Positions 16,046 to 24,820 of a stretch of 64,000 nucleotides of DNA are shown here, in pieces. How positions within the stretch are numbered: the first letter of the stretch is position 1; each line of letters opens with the position of its first letter. The notes beneath the pieces are model-generated. The model made no database searches. It saw nothing but the letters and a program-made list of their open reading frames with translations, and was not told the origin of the DNA. Source of the DNA: Algibacter amylolyticus (GTDB lineage: Bacteria; Bacteroidota; Bacteroidia; Flavobacteriales; Flavobacteriaceae); the NCBI RefSeq assembly GCF_014202225.1, contig NZ_JACHGE010000002.1, forward strand, positions 302,541-366,540, written 5' to 3'. The position numbers and the translations under genes were made by a program.

Positions 16046-17164
16046 TTAGCTATTTAGCATAACTGGCATAACTAGCATGGTAATGTGTTCACCTTCATCC
16101 AATCCATCGACAGGTGTTAAAATACCTGCGCGATTTGGCATACTCATTTCTAGTTGTACATTATCTGCATTTAGGTTGTTTAACATCTCGGTTAAAAAAC
16201 GCGAGTTAAAACCAATTTGCATATCGTCGCCTTGGTAATCGCAAGTTAAACGCTCTTCTGCTTTGTTGCTGTAATCAATATCTTCGGCAGATATATTTAA
16301 TTCTGCTCCAGCAATTTTTAAACGTATTTGGTGTGTGGTTTTGTTAGAGAATATACTAACACGACGCACAGAGTTTAAAAATTGGTTTCTGTCTATTACT
16401 AACTTATTTGGATTTTCTTTTGGGATTACCGCTTCGTAATTTGGATACTTTCCATCAATTAGACGACAAATTAACTCGGAGTTTTCAAAAGTGAATTTGG
16501 CATTACTCTCGTTGTATTCTATAGTTACATCATCCTCGCTAGCCGCTAAAATTCCTTTTAAAAGATTTAAAGGTTTTTTAGGCATAATGAATTCTGCTAC
16601 TTGGTTGGCTTTAATATCGCCACGTGTGTATTTTACTAATTTATGCGCATCGGTAGCTACAAAGGTTAAACCCTCGGTTGAAAACTGAAAAAATACACCA
16701 CTCATTACCGGGCGTAAATCGTCGTTTCCAGCAGCAAAAATAGTTTTGCTAATGGCGGTTGCCAAAACATCGCCCGTTATTACGGTTTTACTTGGGTCTT
16801 CTAGCGCTACGGCTTTTGGAAATTCGTTTCCATCGGCATAAGCTAAAGCATATTTACCGTGGTTAGAGCTAATTTCAACAGTGTTATTATCTTCTACAAC
16901 AAAAGTTAAGGGTTGCTCTGGAAACGTTTTTAAAGTATCTAATAATAAACGCGCAGGAATAGCCACACTGCCTTTACTGTCGCTTTCAACCTCTAAAGTA
17001 GAAGCCATAGTGGTTTCTAAATCGCTTGCCGAAACAGTTAATTGGTTACTATCTAATTCAAATAAAAAATTATCTAAAATAGGTAAGGTATTCGAGCTAT
17101 TAATAACGCCACCTAAAACTTGTAATTGTTTTAATAAATAAGTACTTGATACTATAAATTTCAT
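16046..17164 (-). CDS. dnaN: DNA polymerase III subunit beta (sliding clamp)
   Basis: The 372-residue protein forms the ring-shaped dimer that holds the replicase on DNA. It has three clamp domains of about 120 residues each. The N-terminus MKFIVSSTYLLKQLQVLGGVI, the middle segment LRPVMSGVFFQF, and the end ITMLVMPVML are all typical. Length is normal. dnaN lies downstream of gldF-gldG, an arrangement I associate with Flavobacteriia, away from dnaA. A 172-bp gap to gldG with a TATATTTG box suggests its own promoter. Confidence 0.97.
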   Translation of the reverse strand: MKFIVSSTYLLKQLQVLGGVINSSNTLPILDNFLFELDSNQLTVSASDLETTMASTLEVESDSKGSVAIPARLLLDTLKTFPEQPLTFVVEDNNTVEISSNHGKYALAYADGNEFPKAVALEDPSKTVITGDVLATAISKTIFAAGNDDLRPVMSGVFFQFSTEGLTFVATDAHKLVKYTRGDIKANQVAEFIMPKKPLNLLKGILAASEDDVTIEYNESNAKFTFENSELICRLIDGKYPNYEAVIPKENPNKLVIDRNQFLNSVRRVSIFSNKTTHQIRLKIAGAELNISAEDIDYSNKAEERLTCDYQGDDMQIGFNSRFLTEMLNNLNADNVQLEMSMPNRAGILTPVDGLDEGEHITMLVMPVMLNS

Positions 17165-17289
17165 GTGTTGGAATATATTTTTTTAAAAGATCGCATGTTG
17201 CATTTATTTGAAAGGTTGAAACTAAAACGCTAAAACCCTTATAAATGCTTCATTTAAAAGCTTAGTTTTTATTGTAATTATACTACTTA

Positions 17290-17297
17290 CAAATATA
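17290..17297 (-). promoter_or_regulatory. Candidate -7 box of dnaN
   Basis: The minus strand reads TATATTTG, matching TAnnTTTG, 126 bp before the dnaN ATG. A TTTG on the minus strand at 17322-17325 lies 24 bp upstream, slightly far for a -33 box. A second, oppositely oriented TATATTTGG occurs at 17310-17318, so the region is loosely palindromic. Confidence 0.4.
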
Positions 17298-17336
17298 TTC
17301 CAAACAGTCTATATTTGGAAACAAACTTATTAACAT

Positions 17337-19004
17337 TTAAGAAGCGTATCTTTTCTTTCTTAGGTAGTTAAAGACAAAACCAAACACGCCTAGTAAAAGT
17401 AATGGTAGCAAGATGTTTATAAGTTGCCACTTGGTTTTTTGATCCGTTATTTTTTGCTGATTTAAAAAGGCAATGGCGATTTCTTTAGTACGAATGTTTA
17501 TAAGTCCGTTATCGTCCAATAAATAATTAACCGCATTTAGTAAAAATTCTTTGTTGCCATAGGTTTGTCCGGTCCATCTATCGAAACCTAATTCTAGCGG
17601 TTTATTTTGCGCCATATCATTTTTAATAACATCGCCATCGGCAATAACTATCATTTTTGTAGGTTGACTTATAGTCTTGTCTTGGGTAAGCTTAAAAGGC
17701 TTTACGCGGTTGCTGTAAACCGAGTTAAATTCCCCTTCCAACAACACAGCAAGGGTTTGGTTCCCTTTGTTGAATGCCTTGGGGTCTTGCTCTTTAGTTA
17801 CCAACTCTAAACTCACTTCTCTTGGCGTGCCTTCTAGTTTGGTTAATGGTGCCGTTTCTAAAAGTATGGTCTTTTTAATGCTATTTTTTAAGGTGTCTAT
17901 TTGGTTTGCAAAATCAAAACGGACTAAATTTAAATTATTTACAATAGGATGATTACTACTTGAGCCTGCCAATGGCGAATAAGGCCATTTAAGATGCTGA
18001 AATTGCGATTGGCTGCCTTGGCCCATAGCCAATGTAATAGGCGCAGAGTATAACGTGCTAACCATATACGGGTTAATACGAACGCCATATTTAAAAAAGA
18101 AATCGGTTAAATTTAAATCTCTAGAAATAGCATAATTAGTACCTGTTGCATTGTAAAGGCTATCTTTTTCCATGGCTACAGCATCAACTAGCCATAAACT
18201 TTTGCCGCCATTCATGGTGTATTGGTCTAACACAAGTTTTTCCGCTTCGGTAAACGCTTCGGTTGGTTTTGCAGATATTATTAAATCGAACGCATTAATA
18301 GCTTTTAACGTGTTTTGCGGGTTCGATGCTACACTATCTAAGGTAAAAGGTGCTATGTAATAATACGCGCCAAGTTTTTTTACAAAATCGGCAATGTATT
18401 TATCTTCTAATTGCTGGTTGCCTTTTAAAATAGCAATTTTTCGGCGTTTAGGTTTGGTAAGTTTGCTAAAGCCATCGGCAAAGGCGTATTCTAAATGCTG
18501 TACCGAGTTAGTAACTAATTCTTGCTGAGTAGCTCCAATTTTATTTTTAACCAACGGGATGGTTACCGTTTGCCCATTATAACTTGCTAATGCCCATGGA
18601 AAAATAACAGCTTGCGACGATTTTCCGCTTTCCTGAACACTAAGTTGCATAGGTGTTAAGCCACGTTGTGTTAGTTGTTGCATGTTGCGCTCTCGTGTGC
18701 TTTCATCTTCTAAAGGATTTATAAAGTTAAACACGATGTTTTTATTGGTAGCAGTAAACTCTTCTAATAGTTGTTTGGTTTCGTTTTGAAGACGTCTAAA
18801 TTCCGAAGGAAAATCTTCGCCTTCTAAAAATACATCAATTACTATTGGTGAGTTAACGTCTTTAATAATATCTAAGGCCGATGCACTAAGCGTATAGCGT
18901 TTATCGGTGGTTAAATCGAAACGCTTATAAAACATATTGCTAATAACGTTTACCGCAATTAAAGCAATACAAAGTATTAATATGTGTTTTAAATTCTTAT
19001 TCAA
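17337..19004 (-). CDS. gldG: Gliding motility ABC-transporter component GldG
   Basis: This 555-residue protein has one N-terminal transmembrane helix (about 8-26), a large periplasmic part of ABC_transp_aux type, and a C-terminal helix (about 528-548) ending in RKK. The start region Y-K-R-F-D-L-T-T-D-K-R-Y-T-L-S is the family signature. With GldF and the ATPase GldA (not in this window) it forms an ABC system needed for gliding in Flavobacterium johnsoniae, although its transported substrate is not known. It overlaps the preceding small gene by 8 bp, so it is translated from the gldF transcript. Confidence 0.93.
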   Translation of the reverse strand: MNKNLKHILILCIALIAVNVISNMFYKRFDLTTDKRYTLSASALDIIKDVNSPIVIDVFLEGEDFPSEFRRLQNETKQLLEEFTATNKNIVFNFINPLEDESTRERNMQQLTQRGLTPMQLSVQESGKSSQAVIFPWALASYNGQTVTIPLVKNKIGATQQELVTNSVQHLEYAFADGFSKLTKPKRRKIAILKGNQQLEDKYIADFVKKLGAYYYIAPFTLDSVASNPQNTLKAINAFDLIISAKPTEAFTEAEKLVLDQYTMNGGKSLWLVDAVAMEKDSLYNATGTNYAISRDLNLTDFFFKYGVRINPYMVSTLYSAPITLAMGQGSQSQFQHLKWPYSPLAGSSSNHPIVNNLNLVRFDFANQIDTLKNSIKKTILLETAPLTKLEGTPREVSLELVTKEQDPKAFNKGNQTLAVLLEGEFNSVYSNRVKPFKLTQDKTISQPTKMIVIADGDVIKNDMAQNKPLELGFDRWTGQTYGNKEFLLNAVNYLLDDNGLINIRTKEIAIAFLNQQKITDQKTKWQLINILLPLLLLGVFGFVFNYLRKKRYAS

Positions 19005-19482
19005 ACTTTTTTTCTAATTGATACGGACGTATAGATTCTACAGTATTATTAACAAAATTAAGCTCTAAACATTCTTGTTGGTTATTAAAAGCCCCGGGTT
19101 TAAACCCTAAATTATAGTTCCATTTATTTTCGGAATTTGCCTTTAATGTGGTATCCCAACCTAACCATTCTGGTTTTCCTAAAAGCGTAGTAATTTCACT
19201 TTTTTGTTTTCCTATTAAAAGACTATCATTTATAATTTGAGTCGCCATTTCATAACGTAATTCTGGTTGGTCTTCCCAAGCTTCGGCATTAAAATGTTTC
19301 TCATGGTGGTAGCTACTAAAAATATTCAACATTGGGTAAAACAAGTAAAAGTAAACTACGGGAGCTAACACTAAACTAACTATAAATGTGAGATATTTAC
19401 GCTTGTCTATGGTGTTTACAAATAGCCAAACAGCAATAAACACAAGCACCATAAAAATTACAAAAAGAGGCGTTACTATCAT
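18997..19482 (-). CDS. BamE/SmpA-like membrane protein inserted between gldF and gldG
   Basis: The protein has 161 residues. Two hydrophobic segments (about 5-22 and 31-52) are followed by a small periplasmic-type domain. Its core, LLIGKQKSEITTLLGKPEWLGWDTT, resembles the BamE/SmpA fold (G-x-s-x-x-e-V-x-x-l-L-G-x-P), and W-N-Y-N-L-G-F then C-L-E-L-N-F make the following strands. It begins at the base after the gldF stop and overlaps gldG by 8 bp, so translation of the three is coupled. Such placement suggests a role with the GldFG complex, but I know of no demonstrated function. Confidence 0.65.
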   Translation of the reverse strand: MIVTPLFVIFMVLVFIAVWLFVNTIDKRKYLTFIVSLVLAPVVYFYLFYPMLNIFSSYHHEKHFNAEAWEDQPELRYEMATQIINDSLLIGKQKSEITTLLGKPEWLGWDTTLKANSENKWNYNLGFKPGAFNNQQECLELNFVNNTVESIRPYQLEKKFE

Positions 19483-20199
19483 TTACTTTGCTTTGTTAAT
19501 ATTAAGTTTTGTAATGGCTAAAAATAAAAACGTAATACTTAAAAAGTAAACAATATCTCGGGTATCTAAAACACCACGGCTCATACTTTTATAATGCGAG
19601 CTCATGCCTAATTGTTCTATAAAATTACTAGAAGTAAATTCGGCAAAGCCTTCAAAACCAATATAAAATATAAAACAGATAAATACAGCAGTTATAAAAG
19701 CCACAATTTGATTGTCTGATAAGGTAGATGCAAAAACGCCAATAGCTGTATAAGCTGCCACTAAAAATAGTAAGCCAAAGTAGGAGCCTAAGGTGCTTCC
19801 TAAATCTAAATTACCAACAGGGTTTCCTAATTGATACACCGTGTAAACATAGAGTAATGTTGGTAAAAGCGCTATTAAAATTAAAATAAGCGCTCCAAAA
19901 TATTTACCTAAAACGATATTAAAATGCGAAATAGGTTTAGTGAGTAAAAGCTCTAAAGTACCTTGTTTTTTTTCATCGGAAAAACTGCGCATGGTTACTG
20001 CTGGAATTAAGAAAATTAATATCCAAGGAGCCAATAAAAAGAAGGATGATAAATCGGCAAAACCATAATCTAAAACATTAAATTCTCCTTTAAATAGCCA
20101 AAGGAATAATCCATTTAAAACAAGAAAAATGGCTATAACTAAATACCCTATTGGCGATGCAAAAAACGAGTTTATTTCTTTTTTAAGTATAGCTAGCAT
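19483..20199 (-). CDS. gldF: Gliding motility ABC-transporter permease GldF
   Basis: This 238-residue integral membrane protein has about six helices. The N-terminus LAILKKEINSFFASPIGYLVIAIFLVLNGLFLW and the cytoplasmic R-S-F-S-D-E-K-K-Q-G-T-L-E-L-L-L-T-K-P motif are characteristic of the ABC-2 permease GldF. It is first of a tightly coupled run gldF - BamE-like - gldG, with dnaN after. Its upstream region consists of two heptamer repeat tracts, an unusual place for simple repeats. Confidence 0.95.
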   Translation of the reverse strand: MLAILKKEINSFFASPIGYLVIAIFLVLNGLFLWLFKGEFNVLDYGFADLSSFFLLAPWILIFLIPAVTMRSFSDEKKQGTLELLLTKPISHFNIVLGKYFGALILILIALLPTLLYVYTVYQLGNPVGNLDLGSTLGSYFGLLFLVAAYTAIGVFASTLSDNQIVAFITAVFICFIFYIGFEGFAEFTSSNFIEQLGMSSHYKSMSRGVLDTRDIVYFLSITFLFLAITKLNINKAK

Positions 20200-20209
20200 T
20201 TGTTGTTTT

Positions 20210-20273
20210 GGTTACTGGTTACTGGTTACTGGTTACTGGTTATTTGTTACTGGTTGTTGGTTATTTGTTTTTT
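20210..20273. repeat. Heptamer tandem repeat GGTTACT upstream of gldF
   Basis: Starting 10 bp before the gldF start codon (on its upstream side), the plus strand shows four uninterrupted GGTTACT units. These are followed by decayed units (TTATTTG, TTACTGG, TTGTTGG, TTATTTG). The unit length is 7 bp, so unit gain or loss would shift spacing between promoter and start. Confidence 0.85.
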
Positions 20274-20293
20274 GTAATTGGGTTTTTTAATTT

Positions 20294-20357
20294 TTAACTA
20301 TTAACTATTAACTATTAACTATTAACTATTAACTATTAACTATTAACTATTAACTAT
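20294..20357. repeat. Heptamer tandem repeat TTAACTA
   Basis: About nine uninterrupted copies of a second 7-bp unit, TTAACTA, run from 20294 to 20357. The tract overlaps the stop codon (TAG, minus strand, 20354-20356) of the ABM-domain gene and lies in the leader or promoter region of gldF. Perfect conservation of the copies suggests recent expansion or slippage. Confidence 0.9.
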
Positions 20358-20650
20358 TTCAAACTTTCCATTTTATCCACACTCCAAGCTTCTGGTCTGA
20401 TGCTAAATAGAGGTTTTATCTTGCTCCAAATGGAGTTGAATAACTCAGATTTTCTATAATTTTCCAAAGCAGCTTCAGATTCCCAATAGCTGTATGTAAA
20501 AAATATGCTTGGGTCCTTTTTATCTCTATATAATTCTAAATTGGTACAGCCTTTAAACTCTCTTATATTGGTTTTAGTAGCCTCGAAATTTTCAAGAAAA
20601 ACCTCTACATTTTGTTTGTAAAATCCCATTTTCACTATTCTAACCAACAT
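20354..20650 (-). CDS. Antibiotic biosynthesis monooxygenase (ABM) fold protein
   Basis: This 98-residue cytoplasmic protein of the dimeric ferredoxin-like ABM family (YgiN-type) has the sequence V-R-I-V-K-M, then F-K-G-C-T-N-L-E-L-Y-R-D, then F-F-T-Y-S-Y-W-E-S-E-A-A-L-E-N-Y-R-K-S, the standard pattern. Members are quinol oxygenases or simple small-molecule binders; nothing here identifies the substrate. It lies 15 bp after the SAM hydrolase gene and is probably in the same transcript. Its stop codon lies inside a heptamer repeat tract, so the C-terminal end could vary with repeat number. Confidence 0.85.
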   Translation of the reverse strand: MLVRIVKMGFYKQNVEVFLENFEATKTNIREFKGCTNLELYRDKKDPSIFFTYSYWESEAALENYRKSELFNSIWSKIKPLFSIRPEAWSVDKMESLK

Positions 20651-20665
20651 AACTTTAGTTTTAAT

Positions 20666-21556
20666 TTAATAATCGGCCGCTTTAATATTAACCGGAATTT
20701 CTGAGCCTTTAGGAATAACGGGTTTAGGTTCAAACCTAATACTTACAGCATCCATAACACCCAAACCTAAAAGGGTAGAGGCACTACCAACGGTAGCACT
20801 ATTACTTTTATAAACTGCAATTTCTAAAAAATCGCCGGAGTTAAAAACAACAAGTTTGCGTCCTTCATCATTTCTTTTGTTCTCTGCAATTTCAAAATTT
20901 ACAATATCACTGTATTTTTTATGTATTTTTTTAAACGTGTAATGGCGTGCCGAAATTTCAAATTCGCGTCCTTTTTGTATGGTTTCAAAAAAACTTCGTT
21001 TAATATTTGTTACCACGTTGCCATAATTATCTATATAAATAACACTACCAATAATTTGGGTCTTGTCTTCATTTATATAAGGCGTTATATTTTTAATAGG
21101 CTTAATTTCTGTAATAGGTTTGCCAATAACCTCCAAGGTACCACCACGAGCAATATGGCAAGCAACTTTTACAAATACATCTAAAACAGGAAAACTACTT
21201 TGTATTTTATCGTGTATGTTAATTTCAACTATTTTTTCGGGTGCAATTTCAGAGCAAATCATACTCATTATACCATTATTGGCACAAATAAAATAGTGGT
21301 CGTCTAATTTTAAGGCTATATGCTTATTGTCTGGGTTAATTTCAGAATCAATACCAATAATATGTATGGTGCCTTTTGGGAAACTATTATACGCATTTTG
21401 AATAATGTAAGCCGCCTCAGGAATATTAAATGGCGACACAGAATGCGAGATATCAACAATCCTAACATCGGGCAGCTCACTATAGATAGCGCCTTTTGTA
21501 GCGCCACTAAAGTAATCTTTTTCACCAAAATCAGTTGTTAATGTTATAATTGCCAT
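20666..21556 (-). CDS. SAM hydroxide adenosyltransferase (DUF62 family)
   Basis: This 296-residue protein of the fluorinase/chlorinase/DUF62 superfamily most likely hydrolyses S-adenosylmethionine to adenosine and methionine, as the non-halogenating members do. The N-terminus I-T-L-T-T-D-F-G-E-K-D-Y-F-S-G and V-D-I-S-H motifs, I-G-I-D-S-E-I-N in place of the V-V-D-P-x-V segment, and Y-I-D-N-Y-G-N-V-V-T-N are typical. The ATG at 21556 gives MAIITLTTDFG; a TTG two codons earlier is less likely. No fluorinase-specific insertion loop is evident. The gene is divergent from phoH. Confidence 0.88.
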   Translation of the reverse strand: MAIITLTTDFGEKDYFSGATKGAIYSELPDVRIVDISHSVSPFNIPEAAYIIQNAYNSFPKGTIHIIGIDSEINPDNKHIALKLDDHYFICANNGIMSMICSEIAPEKIVEINIHDKIQSSFPVLDVFVKVACHIARGGTLEVIGKPITEIKPIKNITPYINEDKTQIIGSVIYIDNYGNVVTNIKRSFFETIQKGREFEISARHYTFKKIHKKYSDIVNFEIAENKRNDEGRKLVVFNSGDFLEIAVYKSNSATVGSASTLLGLGVMDAVSIRFEPKPVIPKGSEIPVNIKAADY

Positions 21557-21810
21557 GGGCAAAATTGTTGATATGTTTTTAATGTATCCTTACTCAAAAT
21601 TATGTATTTTTGAGTTATACTTGTATGTGATACAAACCTACATAAATTTTCGTTTTAGTTTTTGTTTTTTAAATTAAAATTGTAGGTTCATAAAGTCATA
21701 TTTCAGGAAAATAAGAAATACTTAATAAATCTAATAAATCTAATAAATCATTTCATCTAAGTAAACACTTAAAAAAATGTTTTTACTCAACTTATAATAA
21801 ACAAACGCTT

Positions 21811-22764
21811 TTGAACGAAATTATTATTGAACTCGAAGAAATATCTCCAAAAGAGTTTTTTGGAGCACAAAACGCAAATATAGTACTACTTAAAAAGTAC
21901 TTTCCTAAATTAAAAATTGTAGCCCGCGGAAACAAAATAAAGGCCTTTGGAGATGAAGAGTTGTTAGATGAGTTCGATAGGCGAATCTCAATGCTTCTTA
22001 AGCATTTTGGTAAATATAATAAGTTAGACGAAAACACCATAGAGCGTGTTTTAACAAGCCAAAGTAGCGACGATTATACAACCTCTAACCAAAGTGGAGA
22101 AACCATTGTACATGGCGTAGGCGGTAAAATTATAAAAGCGCAAACGGCCAACCAACGTAAAATGGTCGAGCTTATGCGCAAAAACGATATGGTTTTTGCC
22201 ATTGGTCCAGCAGGAACAGGTAAAACCTATACAGGTGTGGCATTGGCGGTACAAGCGCTTAAAAATAAGGAAGTTAAGCGTATTATATTAACACGTCCGG
22301 CAGTCGAGGCAGGCGAAAACCTTGGGTTTTTACCAGGCGATTTAAAAGAAAAGCTAGATCCTTACATGCAACCCCTTTACGACGCTTTACGCGACATGAT
22401 TGCGCCCGAAAAATTAGCACATTATATCGAGAATGGTACCATACAAATAGCGCCATTAGCCTTTATGCGTGGTCGAACTCTGGACAATGCTTTTGTGATT
22501 CTAGACGAAGGACAAAACACCACACATGCCCAAATGAAAATGTTTTTAACACGTATGGGTAAGCACGCTAAATTCCTGTTAACCGGCGATCCGGGTCAAA
22601 TCGATTTACCGCGTCGTACCATTTCTGGTCTAAAAGAAGCCTTATTAATTTTAAAAAATGTAGAAGGTGTAGGCATGATTTTCCTAGACGACAAAGACGT
22701 TATTCGTCATAAACTCGTTAAAAAAGTAATTGCTGCCTATAAAGAAATCGAAAACCGAGATTAA
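21811..22764 (+). CDS. PhoH family ATPase
   Basis: This 317-residue cytoplasmic P-loop protein of the PhoH (PhoL) type is often linked to RNA metabolism together with YbeY and era. An N-terminal KH-like region leads to Walker A G-P-A-G-T-G-K-T at about residue 133 and Walker B A-F-V-I-L-D-E-G-Q-N with the helicase-like T-G-D-P-G-Q. The reading frame starts with TTG at 21811. No ATG lies before the conserved N-terminal residues NEIIIELEEISP, so TTG is accepted. The intergenic region before it holds three CTAATAAAT units near 21724-21750. Confidence 0.93.
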   Translation: MNEIIIELEEISPKEFFGAQNANIVLLKKYFPKLKIVARGNKIKAFGDEELLDEFDRRISMLLKHFGKYNKLDENTIERVLTSQSSDDYTTSNQSGETIVHGVGGKIIKAQTANQRKMVELMRKNDMVFAIGPAGTGKTYTGVALAVQALKNKEVKRIILTRPAVEAGENLGFLPGDLKEKLDPYMQPLYDALRDMIAPEKLAHYIENGTIQIAPLAFMRGRTLDNAFVILDEGQNTTHAQMKMFLTRMGKHAKFLLTGDPGQIDLPRRTISGLKEALLILKNVEGVGMIFLDDKDVIRHKLVKKVIAAYKEIENRD

Positions 22765-22781
22765 TTTTTTTTAGAAGCTAT

Positions 22782-22850
22782 TTCCCGCTTTCCACTATAT
22801 CTTTTTGCTTTTAATGGCAAAAAGGATGCCGTTGCAATCGGGGCTAGGGC
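22782..22850 (+). repeat. Dispersed intergenic repeat, copy C (shortened)
   Basis: The copy reads CCCGCTTTCCACTATATCTTTTTGC, a TTTTAAT loop, GGCAAAAAGGATGCCGTTGCAATC, then GGGCTAGGG. It lacks the 5' GGGCGTTACC end and the 3' CCTAACGCGGG core, so it looks like a deletion derivative. Its middle forms a good hairpin (CTTTTTGC/GGCAAAAAG). It directly follows phoH and could serve as its terminator. The rest of the gap to 23136 contains only the inverted repeat listed separately. Confidence 0.6.
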
Positions 22851-23033
22851 ATTTTAGTTATTAACATTATCTATTATTCACTAGTGTATTTTAGCATGGT
22901 TTTGGGTGTTTTTTTTATACATGCTTAAAATAGGTGTTTTTTCTTACTTATCTATTTAATAAAATTTAACAGTTTTAACAGCGGCTTAAAAGATTTGTGC
23001 TTAGGTTTTTACCGTGTTTTTAGGTGTAAAATC

Positions 23034-23050
23034 TTACAAAACGTTTGTAA
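23034..23050. promoter_or_regulatory. Inverted repeat upstream of the outer-membrane barrel gene
   Basis: The sequence is TTACAAA-ACG-TTTGTAA, a perfect 7-bp inverted repeat with 3-bp spacer, about 90 bp before the start at 23137. Its size and symmetry fit a dimeric regulator's operator; no T-run follows, so it is not a terminator. Which regulator is unknown. Confidence 0.3.
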
Positions 23051-23136
23051 AACTTTAGGAATCTTTTATGAAAACATTATAAGTCTTACGTCTTCCCTTT
23101 TTCTTTATTTGTGTCATAAACTTAAAAAAATATAAT

Positions 23137-23649
23137 ATGAAAAAGTTATTTTTAATTGCAGGATTATTAGTTTTTGGTTCAACCTATGCACAAGATGAAG
23201 ATATCGATATTACATCAGATAACTCTTGGTTAAAAGCAGGAATAACGGCAGGAGTTCCTGTTGGAGATGCAGGTGATGCATCCTCATTTAACCTTGGTCT
23301 AGATTTAAGAGGACAGTATTTAGTTAACCCTAATTTAGGAATTGGTTTAGCTTCTGGATATAACCATTATTTTGGTAAAGATGAAGTTGAAGATTTTGGA
23401 GTTATTCCAGCAGCAGGATTTGTTCGCTATTATTTTACACCTAATGGGCTGTTTTTAGGCTCGGATTTAGGATATGGTTTTTTAACTAATAGCGCTGATA
23501 ATGATGGCGGATTATACGTAAACCCACACATTGGTTACCATAACCGAGATTGGAATATTTACGCTTTTTACCAAAACACGTTTGCAGAAAACGATATTGA
23601 TGTGCAAAACGTAGGTATAGGCCTTACCTATAACATTAGGTTTAAATAA
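23137..23649 (+). CDS. Outer-membrane beta-barrel (porin-like) protein
   Basis: This 170-residue protein has a clear signal peptide ([19 protein letters not shown]). The mature protein starts with an acidic stretch (DEDIDI) and then shows alternating beta strands: [63 protein letters not shown], ending Y-N-I-R-F-K with a terminal aromatic strand. It is an eight-strand OmpA/OprF-like small barrel (PF13568-type). Function is unknown. It is monocistronic, with a strong terminator and an inverted repeat upstream. Confidence 0.82.
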   Translation: MKKLFLIAGLLVFGSTYAQDEDIDITSDNSWLKAGITAGVPVGDAGDASSFNLGLDLRGQYLVNPNLGIGLASGYNHYFGKDEVEDFGVIPAAGFVRYYFTPNGLFLGSDLGYGFLTNSADNDGGLYVNPHIGYHNRDWNIYAFYQNTFAENDIDVQNVGIGLTYNIRFK

Positions 23650-23677
23650 ATAAGAATTTAATACATTATAAAGCATT

Positions 23678-23709
23678 AAAAGGGAGAAATATTTATTTCT
23701 CCCTTTTTT
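23678..23709 (+). terminator. Terminator of the outer-membrane barrel gene
   Basis: A perfect 13-bp stem, AAAAGGGAGAAAT/ATTTCTCCCTTTT, has a 4-nt loop and ends in a T-run at 23704-23709. Confidence 0.9.
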
Positions 23710-23717
23710 ATTTTCAG

Positions 23718-23748
23718 TTGTTTAGCATTGTTAAACAAATTACATTTG
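23718..23748 (+). promoter_or_regulatory. Promoter of purC
   Basis: TTG at 23718-23720 is followed 20 bp later by TACATTTG at 23741-23748, the Bacteroidota -33/-7 pair. Transcription would start at about 23754, which places the ATG at 23775 in the transcript and leaves upstream in-frame codons untranscribed. Confidence 0.75.
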
Positions 23749-23774
23749 CAAAACAACTAGCACACTATTTTTTT

Positions 23775-24722
23775 ATGAATACCATAATAGATACCAATTT
23801 CAAATTTCCAGGTCAAAAAAGCCTTTACAAAGGAAAAGTAAGAGCCGTATATAACATAAATGACGAAGAACTAGTCATGGTAGCCACCGATAGACTTTCG
23901 GCCTTCGATGTTGTTATGCCAAAAGGAATACCTTACAAAGGGCAAATACTTAACCAAATAGCAACCAAAATGATGGCAGCTACCCAGGATTTAGTTCCAA
24001 ATTGGTTAACCGCAACACCAGACCCTAATGTGGCTGTTGGTCATTTATGCGAGCCTTTTAAAGTAGAAATGGTAATACGTGGGTACATGTCTGGGCATGC
24101 AGCACGCGAGTATAAAGCGGGTAAACGTATGCTTTGTGGTGTTCCTATGCCAGAAGGGATGAAGGAAAACGATGCATTTCCAGAGCCTATTATAACACCT
24201 GCTACAAAAGCAGAAATGGGCGATCATGACGAAGATATTTCACGAGAAGATATTATAGCAAAAGGTATAGTCTCAGAAGCAGATTATCTTGTACTTGAAG
24301 ATTATACACGTAAATTATTTAAGCGTGGAACAGAAATTGCAGCTTCAAGAGGATTAATTTTAGTAGATACCAAGTACGAATTTGGAAAAACTAAAGATGG
24401 ACAAATTGTGTTAATCGACGAGATTCATACACCAGACTCTTCACGCTATTTTTATGCCGATGGGTATCAAGAGCGTCAAGATAAAGGAGAAGCTCAAAAG
24501 CAACTATCAAAAGAGTTTGTACGCCAATGGTTAATTGCTAATAACTTTCAAGGCTTAGAAGGGCAAACTGTACCTTTTATGAGCGATGAGTACATTCAAA
24601 GTGTTTCAGATCGCTATATCGAACTTTACGAAAATATTACAGGCGAAACCTTTGTAAAAGCAGATGTTTCTAATATCCAAGATAGAATAGAAGCTAATGT
24701 TTTAGGGTATTTAGCTAAATAA
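23775..24722 (+). CDS. purC: Phosphoribosylaminoimidazole-succinocarboxamide synthase
   Basis: This 315-residue enzyme joins aspartate to CAIR with ATP in de novo purine synthesis. Conserved parts are Y-K-G-K-V-R-A-V-Y near the start, [22 protein letters not shown], and [12 protein letters not shown]. It is longer than the E. coli enzyme but normal for this phylum (class with C-terminal extension). The ATG at 23775 is preferred over an in-frame start at 23718 because the promoter lies between them and homology begins here. Monocistronic, ended by a strong hairpin. Confidence 0.96.
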   Translation: MNTIIDTNFKFPGQKSLYKGKVRAVYNINDEELVMVATDRLSAFDVVMPKGIPYKGQILNQIATKMMAATQDLVPNWLTATPDPNVAVGHLCEPFKVEMVIRGYMSGHAAREYKAGKRMLCGVPMPEGMKENDAFPEPIITPATKAEMGDHDEDISREDIIAKGIVSEADYLVLEDYTRKLFKRGTEIAASRGLILVDTKYEFGKTKDGQIVLIDEIHTPDSSRYFYADGYQERQDKGEAQKQLSKEFVRQWLIANNFQGLEGQTVPFMSDEYIQSVSDRYIELYENITGETFVKADVSNIQDRIEANVLGYLAK

Positions 24723-24741
24723 ATATATATTTAAATCATAC

Positions 24742-24778
24742 AAAAAACGACCTTGTTTAGTTACAAGGTCGTTTTTTT
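24742..24778. terminator. Bidirectional terminator between purC and the arsenic operon
   Basis: A long perfect stem, AAAAAACGACCTTGT with ACAAGGTCGTTTTTT, has a 6-nt loop and is flanked by A- and T-runs on both sides. It can stop purC from the left and the ACR3 transcript from the right. Confidence 0.9.
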
Positions 24779-24820
24779 ATATGAAAATAATAGTGATATA
24801 AACTTATTCTTATCCTTAGT

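Noticed and set aside
20666..21556. Fluorinase or chlorinase producing halogenated adenosine
   Set aside because: No fluorinase-type loop insertion is seen, and the common DUF62 members use water; hydrolase is the simpler call.
23718..23774. Longer N-terminus for PurC
   Set aside because: The extra 19 codons have no homology and contain the promoter, so translation should begin at 23775.
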